This document shows, one piece after another, positions 1 to 11,905 of a stretch of DNA of 64,000 nucleotides (position 1 is its first letter; each line of letters starts with the position of its first letter). Position numbers and translations under genes: made by a program. Origin of the DNA: Prorocentrum cordatum (Eukaryota; Sar; Dinophyceae; Prorocentrales; Prorocentraceae); NCBI GenBank assembly GCA_963575745.1, contig CAUYUJ010007435.1, positions 427,873 to 491,872 of the forward strand, read 5' to 3'. The notes beneath the pieces were generated by a model that was not told the origin of the DNA, did no database searches, and was given only the letters and a program-made list of their open reading frames with translations.

Positions 1-1380
1 TCCCACCCTGTGCCATCGGTGCCCAAAAAGCTGCGCACGACATGCTTCGCGCAGTCTTCGTAGAGCTGCCCCTGCGATTCCCACACACGGAATCCTCTGG
101 GTCGGAAAGCGCCTTGGGCATCTGACTGTCCCCTGCGCGAGCTTTACCCACACGCTGTGAACCATCCGCTGGGCAGATCGTTCGTCCTACCCGGAATGCA
201 TAGCCAATTATGTCCCCAACACGTCTCGACTGTGCCGTAAAGGAAACCTTTTACTGGCACTTAGCTCATGGTTCCCGAGCTTTGCCTTCAGCAACAGTCG
301 TCGCGTGCGGATCGATGACGCGTGGTTCTCGTGAGCGCATTCCTGGCCGCGCCGCGTGCATCACCGTGGACCACTGCGTCCTTCCAAAGTCGCTCTCTTG
401 TTGTGCGGTGCATGTCAGAACACCAATGCACTGCTCTGGATATGGTGGCCTCGAGCATGTGCAGACGGTTTGCGTCAAGGCGTCTGCATTATGAGTCTCC
501 AGTCTCCAGTTAAGTATGACGTCCGCCTAGTGGACCGCACATGTAGCATCGGCCTTCGGATTGTCGAATTGAACTCGCTGCCAACAGCGCTCCCGCGCGC
601 AGTACGGCACCACGCTTCTTTCAATTGGGCAATTGTGCTCCTGCATATGCTCACGAACAACGTTGCTGCCGCCTGATGATCCACTCGCCGCGCAAAAGAT
701 GAAACTCTGTGCTGCGCACGTGTGGGCTCAGATGGAGATTTGCCAATGTGGTACTATACAGACCACAGGTTCCTCCATCGTTACCTCCTCTGACGTCGGC
801 CGTCGATATGTCCATAGGCACAGGTGTGTGCGCTACCTCGCCGAAGGGACACGCGCGCACACACAGACGCACACACACACCTCCCAAACACCTGCCCCCT
901 TTAGATGCACCTTCCATCGCTGGTCACGCGCGTCCAGCGTATACATTCGCAACGGAAGCACTGGTTGCAACATCAACAGAAGGCTGGTATTTTAGTATTG
1001 CCAAATGCGTTCCGCGCGCCTGATCGATACACAGCTGTCTGATGTGCAAGCCCTCGGTCGGTATGGTCGATGTCGACTGGCATGCCCGGGGAAGGCCGCG
1101 AACCCCGCTTGGTTGCACACCACACAAACCGTGGAAGCGCGCCGCGTTTACCTGGCGCGGGCTACTCCGTTCAGCAAGTCAGCAACAATGCCCGCGATTG
1201 TCTCGATGATAACGTCCCCGTCATGCCCAGCATCCCTTCGCCGGCAATTGTTCGGCGGCGGCGCCATCCCGCTCCCACCGCGCCCCACACACGTCCGGGT
1301 CACAGCTCGTTCCATCGTCGATCTCGGTATGCCTGGCCTGGCTGCCCCAGGACCTGCAGGAGAAAAACCCTGCAGATACC
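1..1380. other. No gene recognised
   Basis: No open frame here has protein-like composition or a recognisable motif. A short CA-rich microsatellite lies near 857-892. The stretch is best treated as intergenic or intronic. Confidence 0.5.
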
Positions 1381-2111
1381 TGCCTCCTCCTCCTCCTCCG
1401 CCCTCCTCCTCCTCCTCCTCCTCCTCCTCCTCCTCCACCCTCCTCCCCCTCCTCCCCCTCCTCCTCCTCCTCCTCCTCTTCCTCCTCCTCCTCCTCCAGG
1501 GCGAACGGAGGAGCATCACGCAGGGAGAACAAGGGGGCATGAGGGAGCGAGAGGGAAGACGGGAGACTGGGAAAAGGGACGAAGGGAGATGGAAGAAAAG
1601 GAACGGGAATGGAAGCAGCGATGGGAGGGAGGAGAAAAGGGAGGAGAAAAAGGAGGAGGAGAAGGAGGAGGAGGAGGAGAGCGGATGGGTATGGGGCCTC
1701 GAACGACGACGATGGAGACGGTGGGGAGCGAAAGGATGGAGCGGGGAAAGAGGAATGCGAGGGGGCGAAACCGCAGGGCGAAGAAAAAGAGAGAAAGGAC
1801 AGACGGGGAGGCGGAGGAGGAGGAGAAGGCTGGCGAGGGGAGGGGGCGCGGAGCAGAAACCGCAGCGGCAGCAGGACAAGTCTCGGAGCGCACGATGAGT
1901 ATCCCTCGACAGCCTCGCCCGCGCTCCTGCGGCTCTCGACCTGCACGGAGGGGGGAGCCCTCTCGCCACGACCATGCCACCAGTCACCACCCCACCCTCT
2001 CTCGCCGAGGGGCAACGACAAGGCGGGACTGGCCAAAGGGGGGGCTCCTCCTCCTCTTCCTCCTCCTCCTCCTCCTCCTCCTCCTCCTCCTCCTCCTCCT
2101 CCTCCTCCTGG
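1381..2111. repeat. CTC microsatellites around a purine-rich tract
   Basis: Two CTC/CTT-rich runs (about 1381-1500 and 2044-2111) flank about 350 bases of strongly purine-biased sequence on the plus strand. Long open frames over this interval on both strands are products of the three-base periodicity and encode only Ser, Glu, Arg or Pro runs. Confidence 0.9.
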
Positions 2112-3220
2112 GACCTCGACAATGGTATCGACGAGACGTCGCCGATAGATCGGCGATGGGCCCTCGACAGCGAAAGCGCACGCTCCTGGATGGGGTAGGC
2201 TATCGTGCCCCGATCGGCGATCGGAGGGCGATTGGGGACCGATGCATCCCCCCCCCCATAACCTGTCCCCCCCTTAACGTTGTCCCTGGCTTTCGAGCTA
2301 TGCCTCGGCTCTCCGGCGGCCGTTCGGGACGATCCCGGCACCCCTGGAACGCCCGCGGCGAGGCGCAGCCGATGGAACGCATCCCGAAGTTGGACGACCG
2401 CCGAGCACCGACGAAAACGCCCGAAAACTTCAGACCTCGAACCTCGCACCTGAACCCCTCACTTCGCCCCTTGCTTGCCAACATCGCCACGTTCGACACA
2501 TCCCCGCATGACCATCAAACTTTTCTGATGTTCTTCACCTTCACCAAAATGGGTCCCTCGTCGCCCTCCTCGGGAACCACGGCGAACCGCTGCTTTTCCG
2601 ACACGTACGTCTGCAGCGTCCCGACCTTGGCGCTCCGCCGTGGCTGGACCCTTGCCCCCCCTGCCCCTAGTCCGGAAAAGACGAGGAGACGGATATCGAG
2701 GGGGGCGGGTGAGGGGGGCCAGGACGCCGCCCCACCGCGGTAGATGCAGCTGATCCCTCCTACGGATTGTTCAGTTTGCGCCATGGGTTGCGCACTCGGC
2801 CGCCAACCGTTAGTCAAGCCATGTCATTGCGCCACGGGTTGCAGTCGCCGAAGATATTACTTTCTCCGAGTTGCGAGTTGCTGCGCCATGGGTTGCGCGA
2901 TCGGCAGCCGAAAGTAACGCTGCCACCGAACGGGCGCGACCTGGCTGCCCAAAGTCGGTCCGATGCCCTGCGTGTCTGGGTCAGGTTTCACGTTGGTCCC
3001 AATTGCAAGCCCGACGAGGTTCCCCTACGTGCACGTTCTCCTCACCCTTATTTGCCCATCAGGTCCTCCTCATACTTCTTCTTCCCCTCCACCCTGCCTG
3101 TTCGACCCTCATTGGGCGGGATTGCACTCAGCAGGGATGTTATTCAATATAGCGGTTCCTGGCACATATGCTTAAACGAATGTCAGCCAGCGTGTACCCC
3201 GAATATAAGGTTCTTGCCAT
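2112..3220. other. No gene recognised; short 18-bp direct repeats
   Basis: No protein-like frame was found. Three near-identical copies of TTGCGCCATGGGTTGCGC lie at about 2776, 2827 and 2881, spaced by 51 and 55 bases. This is a short diverged tandem repeat. Confidence 0.5.
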
Positions 3221-3221
3221 C

Positions 3222-3790
3222 TGTTCTATGCGGTGCAATATACGTGGTGCAGTGTACGCGATGCAACCTATGTAATGCAATCTGTGCGGTGCAACATATG
3301 CGATGCAATCTATGCGGTGCAGTATAATAGGTGCAGCCTATGTGATGCAACATATGCGGTGCAATCCATATATGTGGTGCAATCTATGTCGTGCGACCTA
3401 CGCCGTGCAACCTATGCAGCAGTGCAATATATGCGGTGCAATGTGCGCAATGCAATCTATGTGGTGCGATCTATGCGACTGCGACTGCGACGACGGGCGG
3501 CACCACCCGCAAAAACCCTCGCTCGCCCCGAGCGGCGGCGGCGGCGACGGCGGCGACTGGCGGCGCCGCCCGCAAACGCTGCCAGTCGCCCCGAGCAACG
3601 GCGACAACGACGGAGACGGCGACGGCGGCGACGGGCGGCGCCGACCGCAAAACTCGCCCCGAGCGGCGGCGACGGCGACGACGACGACGGCGGCGGTGAC
3701 GGGCGGCACCGTTCGCAACAGCAACCATACACCCTGAGATAGTTGAGCCAGGTAAGAGCCTCTAAATGCAAGCACTCTTTGGGAACATGC
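3222..3790 (+). repeat. Composite minisatellite element, copy 1
   Basis: Three blocks are seen in order. The first (about 3222-3475) repeats a unit of about 17 bases with core GCGGTGCAATCTATG. The second (about 3476-3725) has GC-rich units of 50-60 bases built on CGGCGACGGGCGGC. The third is a non-repetitive tail (3700-3790) containing GAGATAGTTGAGCCAGGTAA and TGCAAGCACTCTTTGGGAA. A second copy with the second and third blocks in the same order lies at 33690-33985, so the whole behaves as one dispersed element. Confidence 0.75.
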
Positions 3791-3909
3791 TTCTCGACGG
3801 TTGCACGCGTTGACATCGCATCCGTTTGCCATTTCGACTCAGCTGAATAGGCGTTCGGTGATTTCCCATGTGCACGCACCGTTCCAGATGTGCCACGTTT
3901 ATCTTCATG

Positions 3910-4260
3910 AGCCACGCTTCTGATGCAGAGTCGGAATACACTGATATTGACATTGTTGCGAATGACGGGCTAGGTTCGGTACTCCTTCCGCCTGTTGTCA
4001 CCCGCCGCGTCAAGCGGACATCATTCGGCGCGGCCAGCTCGAGTTCCAGGGTTGAAAATGTTCAGTTGCCGTGTGCACGTTTTGAAGGACACGATGCCGT
4101 GATCGACGTTGAGGATGACTGCACAAACCACGTCCGACATCAGCTCCCGTGGGGGTCCTCGAGGGGCCTCAGCAAGCTGTCCCAGGGGGAGGTGGTCCAG
4201 GAGAGCCAGTTTCAGCCACGGGAGAGCCTGCCGCCGAGCCAAGGATGGCGCAATTTTACC
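3910..4260 (+). CDS. Possible coding segment upstream of the decamer array
   Basis: The frame from the ATG at 3910 encodes about 115 residues of ordinary mixed composition before running into the GC-rich decamer array at 4262. It has an acidic N-terminus (SDAESEYTDIDIVAND), a basic patch (TRRVKRTSF) and a second acidic stretch. The frame stays open to 5388 only because the array has no stop codons, so the real end is unknown. No family is recognised. It could be a first exon or chance. Confidence 0.25.
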
Positions 4261-4261
4261 A

Positions 4262-5095
4262 GGGCCCAGCTGGGCGCCCGGACGCCCGGACGGACGCCCG
4301 GGCGCCTGGGCGCAAGTCCGGACGCCCGGACCACAGACGCCCTGGGCGCCCATGCGCCCGGACGCCCAGGCGCCCGGACGCCCGGGCGCCCGGGCGCCCG
4401 GCAGGCCAAACGCCCGGACATGGGTGCTGGCGCCCAGGGCGCCCTGGCGCCCGGACGCTCGGACGCCCAGACGCCCGGGCGCCCTGGCGCGCCCGGACGC
4501 ACGCGCATGCGCCCAGGCGCCCGGGCGCCCGGACGCTCGGACGCCCAGGCGCAGCGCCCAGACGCCCGGACGCCCGGGCGCCCGGGCGCCCGGACGCCCG
4601 GACGCCGGAGCGCCCGGACTCCGCGGGCGTCCGGACGCGCGAACCGCCCAAATGCCCGGGCACCCGGCCGGGCGCCCGGACGCGCCCAGACGCGCCCAGA
4701 TGCCCGCGCGCCTGAAGCGCCCAGACGCCCATGCGCACACGGCGCGCGGGCGCCAGAACCGCCCGGAACGCCCGCGCCCGGACGCGCAGACGCCCGGACG
4801 CCCGGGCGCCCGGGTGCCCGGACGCCCGGGCACCTGGGCGCCCGGGCGCCCGGGCGCCCGGGCGCCTCAAACGCCAAGACGCGCGGGCGCCTGGGCGCCC
4901 GGGCGCCCGGACGTCCGGACGCCCGGGAGCCCGCGGATGCCGGGGCGCCCGGATGCCGGGGCGCCCGCGCGCACCCAGACGCCCGGACGCCTGGGCGCCC
5001 AGCCCGGACGCCCAGACACGCCCAGACACGCCCAGACGTCCGGGCGCCCAGGCGCCCGGGCGCCCGGGCGCCCGACGGGCCAGGCCCGGGCACGC
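4262..5095. repeat. GC-rich decamer array
   Basis: More than 80 units of about ten bases alternate GCCCGGGCGC and GCCCGGACGC, with occasional ATGC or CCTGGGC variants. Because the unit length is not a multiple of three and lacks T/A-rich triplets, long frames stay open on both strands, encoding Pro-Gly-Arg-Ala repeats. The many SmaI-like palindromic hexamers make strong secondary structure likely. Confidence 0.95.
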
Positions 5096-5271
5096 GCGGA
5101 AGTCGCCGACTGGCAACTCGACGCGACGACCGAGTGCGGCTCCAAGCCGCGCCTTTGGGTGGCCGAAGTCGTCGATCACCCAGCGGCGACCGCAGACACG
5201 GCCGCAGACACGGCCCCCGAGGCAACCGTGGCCGCCGAAGCGGCCAACTAGGCCGAGACGTGGCCCCGCGC

Positions 5272-5801
5272 TCAGTGCCCCTCGCCTTGCGCGGCGAGTT
5301 TGCGCACGTCGACGGGTTTAGGTCGCGGGGCCACCTTAGCGGCTTTCCGAGCGGGCCTGCGCAGAGCCAGCACCTCGCCCGCCTCTAAAGGCCGCTTGTT
5401 GGTCAGCACTGGAATCCCTACGCGGAATGCGGCCCCTGCCGACGCATCCGCCAATTGGGCTCGGTCGCCAGCCGCGGGCCGTACAAAAGCGGACGCCAAA
5501 CCCGCTGTCAGGAGCTCTTCTTTCGCCGCGCTGGCAGGCGCGCCAGCGGATTTGGCGGTGGGATTGCCTGGGTGGGGCGGCGGGCGCACGCCAGCCGAAC
5601 CCGCCGAGACGGGTGGCGAACGCGCCCCTGGTTGAGCCGCCGAAGCGGCTGGCTGGTGCGACGCGGCGGGGGCCTTAGAAACGGCGCCTGAGGCTGCCCT
5701 TTGCGAGGATGTTCCCGCGCACCCGTCATGCTCAGCCACTGCGACGGCACCCACAGCCACCCAAGTAACTTCCATGTTTGCCAGGGCACTCCCACAGGTC
5801 A
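5272..5801 (-). CDS. Putative last exon of the 33-5 kb minus-strand gene set
   Basis: The minus frame from the intron acceptor side to the stop at 5272 encodes an Ala/Pro/Ser-rich segment. It ends in a more structured tail (GIPVLTNKRPLEAGEVLALR, then a Lys/Arg-rich stretch). It contains three AASAA or VSA inserts encoded by GCCGCTTCGGCGGC-type motifs, the signature shared with the exons at 19.9-33 kb. Directly after the acceptor another phase reads SDLWECPGKHGSYLGGCGCR in frame with the upstream exon, so a further small intron may separate that piece from the long frame. No function is recognised. Confidence 0.35.
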
Positions 5802-5826
5802 CTTAGCATACTTTTTGGGGAACTAG
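5791..5826 (+). repeat. 36-bp inverted repeat, left arm
   Basis: This arm matches the reverse complement of 19879-19914 at 34 of 36 positions. Its outer part is CCCACAGGTCACTTAGCA. On the minus strand it holds the proposed acceptor of the 14.1-kb intron (CTAAG before TGACC). Confidence 0.9.
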
Positions 5827-6394
5827 GGTGAAAAGCGAACTTTTTAGGAAAAAAGGGAACTGCGCCATAAAAAGAGAACTACAAAAAGGCAAAAAGGTAA
5901 AAAGGTAACTTTTTACGCGTGCGGGTTGTCGGCGTTTTGAGTGACTGCGCAGGGTGGACTATCAAAAGTGCACACATCTAGGAAAAGATGGCGTGGGCGC
6001 GCGACGCCCGCGGCCACTTCGGCAGCGCGATCGCGCCATTGCGCGCGGAACGACACCGCCTGCGCGCAGTCTCTTGTTTCGACGCGTGGCCGCGCAATGC
6101 GCGCCCGACGCGCGACGCGCATGCGTGGGGCGGTGGGCGACGAGAGAGGGTCGGCGGAGGCGCCGCAGATTTGGCCGTTCACTGGTAACTCTCGCGCGGC
6201 AGCTCCTGCTGTTTAACGGGCCAGGGCCGATCGGCGCGACGCGAGAAATCGGAGGGAGGGGGAGGAGCGACGAGGAATATGCCGAGGGAGGCGGTTCGCA
6301 CTGTAGGGCGACATTCCCCCGCGCGGCGACGGGCTCTGATCGGGCGGAACGGCGGCGCGCTAGCATGTGCGGCGCGCCTGCGAGCGTCCGCAAA

Positions 6395-6525
6395 GTTCCC
6401 GAAACTTCCCGCAAACGCCCCGAACACTTCCCGCGAAGTTCCCGAACCTTCCCGCAAACATCCCGCAAACTTCCCGCAAACTTCCTGTAACATCCCGTGG
6501 ATTTCCCGCCCATTTCCCGCGTTGT
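6395..6525. repeat. 11-bp minisatellite, array 1
   Basis: Degenerate tandem copies of TTCCCGCAAAC / TTCCCGAAACC. The same unit forms arrays at 12676-12915, 15257-15325 and 19465-19725. Confidence 0.9.
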
Positions 6526-8150
6526 TCCCTCGAGCGCGCCGTGATATCCCGTCGGTTGGTTTGTAATGTTATTGTTGTGTTATGCTGTTCTGGCGTTGTG
6601 CCACAGCCGATGCGTGGCAGTATGGTGAGGCGGCGCGCGCGACGCCGCGATGTTGCGCAGCGTGCTTAGCCGTGAATGTTGCGACATTGTGCAACGCAGC
6701 TGGCGGGTGGCAAATGTTGCAAGATAGTGAAGCACGTTTTTTATTTTGGGCCAGTACCACGCGGATACGTCGCACAACTTGCTTGCCTTCGCATGATGCG
6801 TATATATATATACATATATAGATATATGCTTGCATATATATACACATAAATATATACATATATCTTTATATGATGGTCAACGTCGTGCGTGGAATGAGTC
6901 CCGTGGTGTATGAGCGCGGAACCTCATACCATAACGGCGTACAACGCTGCATCTTAACATTTCGCGGCATAGCGTTGCGGATTGTTTTTTTGGGGGCGGA
7001 TCAGAAATTGCGTAGCAGTGGGCGCGGATGGAGTCTAGCACAGCAGGGCATCGCATGGCATAACATCGCGATTGGTGTACCTCCATCTTATCCGTCTTTC
7101 TCGCGTTGTGTATCTCTCGTTATCACACACACACACACACTCTCTCTCTCTCACTCTCTTTATATTTGTTAATTTCCTTCCATTGCCATCCGTTTCCCCC
7201 TCTGTAGTCTCGACCCCTTTGAGATACGTGTATCTTCATGTCGTTCGATCGCTCGGTGGTTTTTTTCTCCAGCTGCAGGCGCCTCCACCGTGCCTGGTCT
7301 TCGTTTGGCAGAGCCATGGGGTCGGCCTCCCGAGGGGGCGGATGGGTCGGACACGCCCGCGCCTGCACTCTCAGAATGCAGGGCATGAGTTTCGAGCGTG
7401 CCCGAGAATCACGCCCCCCCCCCTCCCCCCCCCTCGGAACCCTCGCCCATCGCCCTACCGCCTCGTGCGCGCAAGACCGATGCGTACATCTATCGCCGCC
7501 TGGCCCTAGGTGAACGGCCAGTGTTGCAACCAGGCCGTCTTGGGAGATGTGTTTTCATGAGTGTGCGTGCCCCCCCTCCTAACCCTCCCTCCCTCCCCGT
7601 CCCCACCTCCACCTTGGTCTACAACGCCACTTCCAATGCATTCCCTCCCCCCTCCCCCGTCATCTTCACCCCATTCCCGCATCCTCCCTTCATCCTCCCA
7701 TTCACCCCCCATGTCCTCGGTCAGTGGCGATCGCTGCATATTTTCGTACACCTCCCTGTGGAATAACGGAATCCCGTCCACCATTACATATGAAACCCTT
7801 GCCTCAATGGAATGGTCAATGTGGTACTCGTATTCTTGGTTCCGACCCGAGGGGCATCGCAAACGGGCCAGGCCACGGATGCTCGAGTAGCTAGATTTAT
7901 GTGTGGATGTTGTTTGTTTGGTTGTGTTGTTGTTGTTGTTGTTGTTGTTGCTGGTGTTGTTGGTATATATCGCTCTCTCTCTCTCTCTGTGTGGTTGTGC
8001 ATGCCTGTATGCGTATCTCGCTCTATATCTCTCTCTCTCTCTCGAGCTCTAGTTCCCCATTTTCATATTCATATGCATCAGCTTGCCCCCTCCGTCTCTC
8101 ATCGGTGCCTCTCCTACTTGGGCCCAGCTCGTACATCGGCCGACATTGGA
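6526..8150. other. No gene recognised; microsatellites
   Basis: Contains an AT-rich ATATAC stretch (6799-6870), CA/CT repeats (7126-7160), a GTT repeat (7925-7965) and CT repeats (7973-8043). No protein-like frame was seen. Confidence 0.6.
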
Positions 8151-8158
8151 ACTCGTCA

Positions 8159-8215
8159 CCACGTGGCCCATGGCCCTGCCACATGCAGCACCTGGCAGGG
8201 CCATGGGCCACGTGG
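8159..8215. repeat. Perfect 23-bp inverted repeat (hairpin)
   Basis: The arms 8159-8181 and 8193-8215 are exact reverse complements (left arm begins CCACGTGGCCCATGG) around an 11-base loop. No coding frame or T-run follows, so there is no reason to call it a terminator. Confidence 0.95.
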
Positions 8216-8971
8216 CAGAATAACCTGAGCGCCGTCTCTGGACGGGGCTCGAACGGCGGCCTCGATTGGCCCACGTTGCCGTAACCCCTCGACCCCGCAC
8301 GGCCACAGAGACGGGACCCATGGGGGAGCAGGGTGCGGAATGACGCGGTCGGCGTGGGGGGCATAGAAGGGTTGGGGAGTGGCGTGCGGCGAAGAGAGCC
8401 TTGGGTCAACTTGCCGCAAGTCGCAACAGTCCGTGTCGCACCAACCAGCGTCGAGCCAGTTTGCTCAACTGGTGCATGTGCGGCCAAACGCCGCTTCAAC
8501 AAAGGGCACGTGTGAAACTAATGCGGCCTAGCGCCGCTCCAGTGGAAGAGGGTGGGAAGGATGAGGTTGATGACGGGGAGGATGAGGAAACGCAGGGGAA
8601 GGTTGATGAGAGACTGCCTACGGATTCATGGTGTTGGGACGTGTGTGTAGATGTGGTCGTATAGTCGGGTGCCATGGTTTCAGGGCGGGATACAGGCACA
8701 TGCCCAGACACATGCATATGCAATGCAATGCAGTGTTGGTCGGATGTCGTGTACACACATATCGTATATTATCACATGTGTTTTGTGTACACAAGCCCGC
8801 ATGCATGTTTGTACACCTAGTGCACCAGCCACCACGCACAATGGGAGTTACGACAGTACGGCGTGTCATGGTACCCATGTCTCATTATTACATACATTTG
8901 GAATACAAGCCCGCTGGCTCGGCACGCGTGTTCGCTAACACGCCCACTCATGCGCGAAGCGCAATCCACAT

Positions 8972-11033
8972 TCACACTGCTGCAAACGGGTGCCCCTTGC
9001 AAACCAGCGGAAGCAATCGAATTCTATCGAATATCGACCTTTCCCAGGTCGATCGGTGAGACGAGGATGCCACGCCAGCCAGAATCAGATTCAACGATTC
9101 GTCATGGAATGTAGAATAATATTTTGGATTGCCGCACAATGGTATGCGGAGTGTCATGTGCACAAACAAATGACATTTTGGTATGTCGCCAACACCAGCG
9201 TCCTGCATGAGTGTGAGATGACGCACGCACAGGTCAAGCAAACGCTGGCATACATTGTGTGAGACGGTTTGGGGTGATGCCCGTAAAATGTTCATATATT
9301 CCAAAAGCGCCCTACCTGCTGCCCACAAAATCGGGCCCGTGTCGAACTTGTGCTTTTCTGTTTCGCAAAACCGAACCGCCCATGTCAGCAGCACGCCAGT
9401 TTCAGCAGCCTTCGTCTTCAATAAGATGGAATCGGGCCCCCCAATCATTCCAACAGTAAGGGTGCTCAATTGAGCGTTCAATGGGATCTCGCCATGTTGA
9501 CTGCACCATGTTTTGTAATTATTGAACATTAACTTCAACGCTTCTTCTTTTAACCCATCGCTACCGCAACCAAGGCCCCAGATGTTGGCGCTGATAGCGC
9601 CCCACAACGTTGCATGAACAAATCGTGAGCACACCCCTAAGTATACAGTGTGCAAGGTGTCGATGTGCAACGTTACTTCTGGACGAGTTCCAATGTCACG
9701 CGAAAACAAGGGATTTCGATGATGCGTTCTATCCCCAAGACGCCCCCTGTTATCTTTGTTTTTTCTCAAAAAAAAAACATACAAATGGGGTTGGAATCTC
9801 ATCGAACGCACCCGTGTCTGGAACGTCGTCAGACGGTTCCAACCTGTCAAATCGTTTCAGTCCCAGCGCTGGCACATCGCACGCCAACTACCGACCTTGC
9901 ACCGAACGATTCCTGTCGAACTGCAAACCACCAATGTCCAGCAGAAGACCCCGCACGCGATCATCTGTCACGTTGATCGTTATCTCGCAGCGCTCACACG
10001 CGCCATCATAACTGACCTGAGGCTCGCCCCACGCATTATCATACAAACACACACCGTCGTATTCGTAGAGGCTGTCTTTGGTTGCTGCGCGCCAGATGCA
10101 AGGGTGATGGTGAGACGACCACGTTGGCATCCCCAGGGTCTGCGTGAACTCAACCCAATCGCCTTTGATCTGGCATAGCAAAAATCTAGCTGTCATGCGT
10201 GGGCAAGCGTCAAGCAACTCTTTGCTCTTACACTCGTTCGGCCATGGCGCCTTCTCCCAGCGGAGCATCGGGCGTAGACCGACAACTGCGGCAGCCAATG
10301 ACCAGTGAATGTATGCGAAAATGGGCCGATATGTACACCAGCCCCTGCACCCGCAATGGCGCGCCTGCTGCTTGGAGACAACGGCCACAAGGTGTCTCTT
10401 AAGCGCCCGTAGGTTGAACACTGTTATCCCAAGCACCGTATCACTTCTCCCAGGGCCGATCGCACGAGTGTACTTCACGCCATCGAGGTACAATGCGATC
10501 GGAAACGTTCGCCGACCATCGCCATCGATGACACGGAACGGGTGGTTCCGATATACTCCCGGCCATTCTTCTGGCGGTGTAAACGGTATCCCCGCTGGTG
10601 TCTCGTCGATCTTCACCACTTCGGCATTCAACACCTCGTGCGGTGGCGAAACCACAATTTGTTTAATTTCCCTCCGACCGCGCCGATAAACTGGCACTGA
10701 CAGATGGTGGTACTCAGGTGCTGCTTCAGATTCAGGGAGAACCGACCGAAGGTGCTGAGCAAACTTTCCTGTTTGAGCGGTTGGCGGGTGGGCGTATTGC
10801 GACATGTTCCCTCCTGTCACACCTGCTTGCGTTGCAAAATGGCACGTCAAACAGAAAGCTTTCGCATCCAGCGCCCCACTTGCGCATTGTGAAAGCAGAT
10901 GCTCCTCCAACGCAAGAGCTCCGTGCTGGCTGTCCTCTGTCTGGCCGCGCTCCCACTCGCGAAGCTCCCAAGCTCGCGAGCGAACAACACTCGCTGTAAA
11001 CCTGCTGCGCCTCCGCTTGCGAAACGCTACCAT
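8972..11033 (-). pseudogene. Transposase-like multicopy protein, broken
   Basis: Two minus-strand frames belong together: 11033-9888 (about 381 residues) and the frame covering about 9760-8972. The first holds a Cys/His pair region (CLTCHFATQAG), then LYLDGVKYTRAIGPGRSDTV, then CGCRGWCTYRPIF. The second opens with HIDTLHTVYLGV and continues as a helical segment. The D-x-x-H block and the layout recall DDE-type transposases, and I associate this protein with multicopy dinoflagellate families; that assignment is from memory and motif only. It is broken twice. An in-frame TAG at 9888-9890 is followed by readable sequence in the same frame (LACDVPALGLKRFDRLEPSD). A frameshift then coincides with the A-run near 9769-9778 (T-run on the coding strand). 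It lies inside the putative 14.1-kb intron. Confidence 0.6.
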
Positions 11034-11179
11034 ATGAGCTAAATGGCTACGGAAACAAGGGCCAGGGTGTTGTCATTTGTTTTGGGGTTTGCCCCTTTTG
11101 CTCAGACCAGTATGATATAGGGGGCGAGCTCGACAATTCGGGGTGGGGGGGGCTCTCCTGCCATCATCAGCTTGTCAAG

Positions 11180-11390
11180 CTGGCGATCCGTGGTGAGGAT
11201 CATACTTGTTGTGTTGATGCGTTGTTGCTGGTGTTGCGGCTGTTGTCGTTGTGGTTGTTGTTGTTTCTTTGTTGTTGTTGTTGGTGGTGGTGTTGTTGTT
11301 GCCCTTGGTGTTGTTGATGTGGTTGTTGTTGTTGTTGCTGTTGTTGTTGTTGTTGTTGTTGTTGGCGGTGGTGTTGTTTGTTGCCGTCGC
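11180..11390. repeat. GTT-rich microsatellite
   Basis: Interrupted GTT repeats, plus strand, directly next to the GCGACCCACC array. Confidence 0.9.
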
Positions 11391-11394
11391 CCCA

Positions 11395-11905
11395 CCTGCG
11401 ACCCACCCCGCGACCCACCCCGCGACCCACACCGCGACCCAACCCGCGACCCAACCCGCGACCCACCCCGCGACACACCTTGCGACCCACCCCGCGACCC
11501 ATCCGCGACCCACCCCGCGACCCACCCGCGACCCACCCGCGACCCACCCACGACCCACCCCACGACCCACCCCGCGACCCACCCGCGACCCACCCCGCGA
11601 CCCACCCGCGACCCACTTGCGACCCACCCGCGACCCACCCGTGACCCACCCGCGACCTACCCCGCGACCCACCTGCGACCCACCCGCGACCCATCTGCGA
11701 CCCAACAGCAACCCAGCTGCGACCCATTTGCGACCCATCCGCGGCACACTCGCTACTTACCCACATTGGTTTAACGAAAAAATCGGCACCTGCGACGGGC
11801 TCGTTGCATAATGTGTGAGACTTGGGCGCCTGCGGCGGTTGTCTCCAGAGTCTCGCAGACTGCCGACGTCCCCGCCGAGCCCTCACTCTCATCCGCATCT
11901 GCGGA
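11395..11905 (-). repeat. Head-plus-minisatellite family, copy 1
   Basis: Read on minus, a unique head of about 145 bases (11900-11757) is followed by GGGTCGCGGGT-type units of 10-12 bases down to 11395. The head shares GCAGATGCGGAT, GACGTCGGC, GCCGCAGGCGCC and AAACCAATGTGGGTA, in the same order, with copies at 17440-17875 and 59030-59445. Confidence 0.85.

Noticed and set aside
1005-2743. Several long frames on both strands rich in Ser, Glu, Arg and Pro
   Set aside because: They only follow the CTC and purine-rich tracts; none contains a motif or ordinary composition.
4262-5225. Pro/Arg/Gly-rich protein on the minus strand over the decamer array
   Set aside because: Equivalent long frames exist on both strands; nothing favours one.
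8159-8215. Intrinsic terminator
   Set aside because: No T-run follows, no gene ends here, and such terminators are not expected in this nuclear genome.
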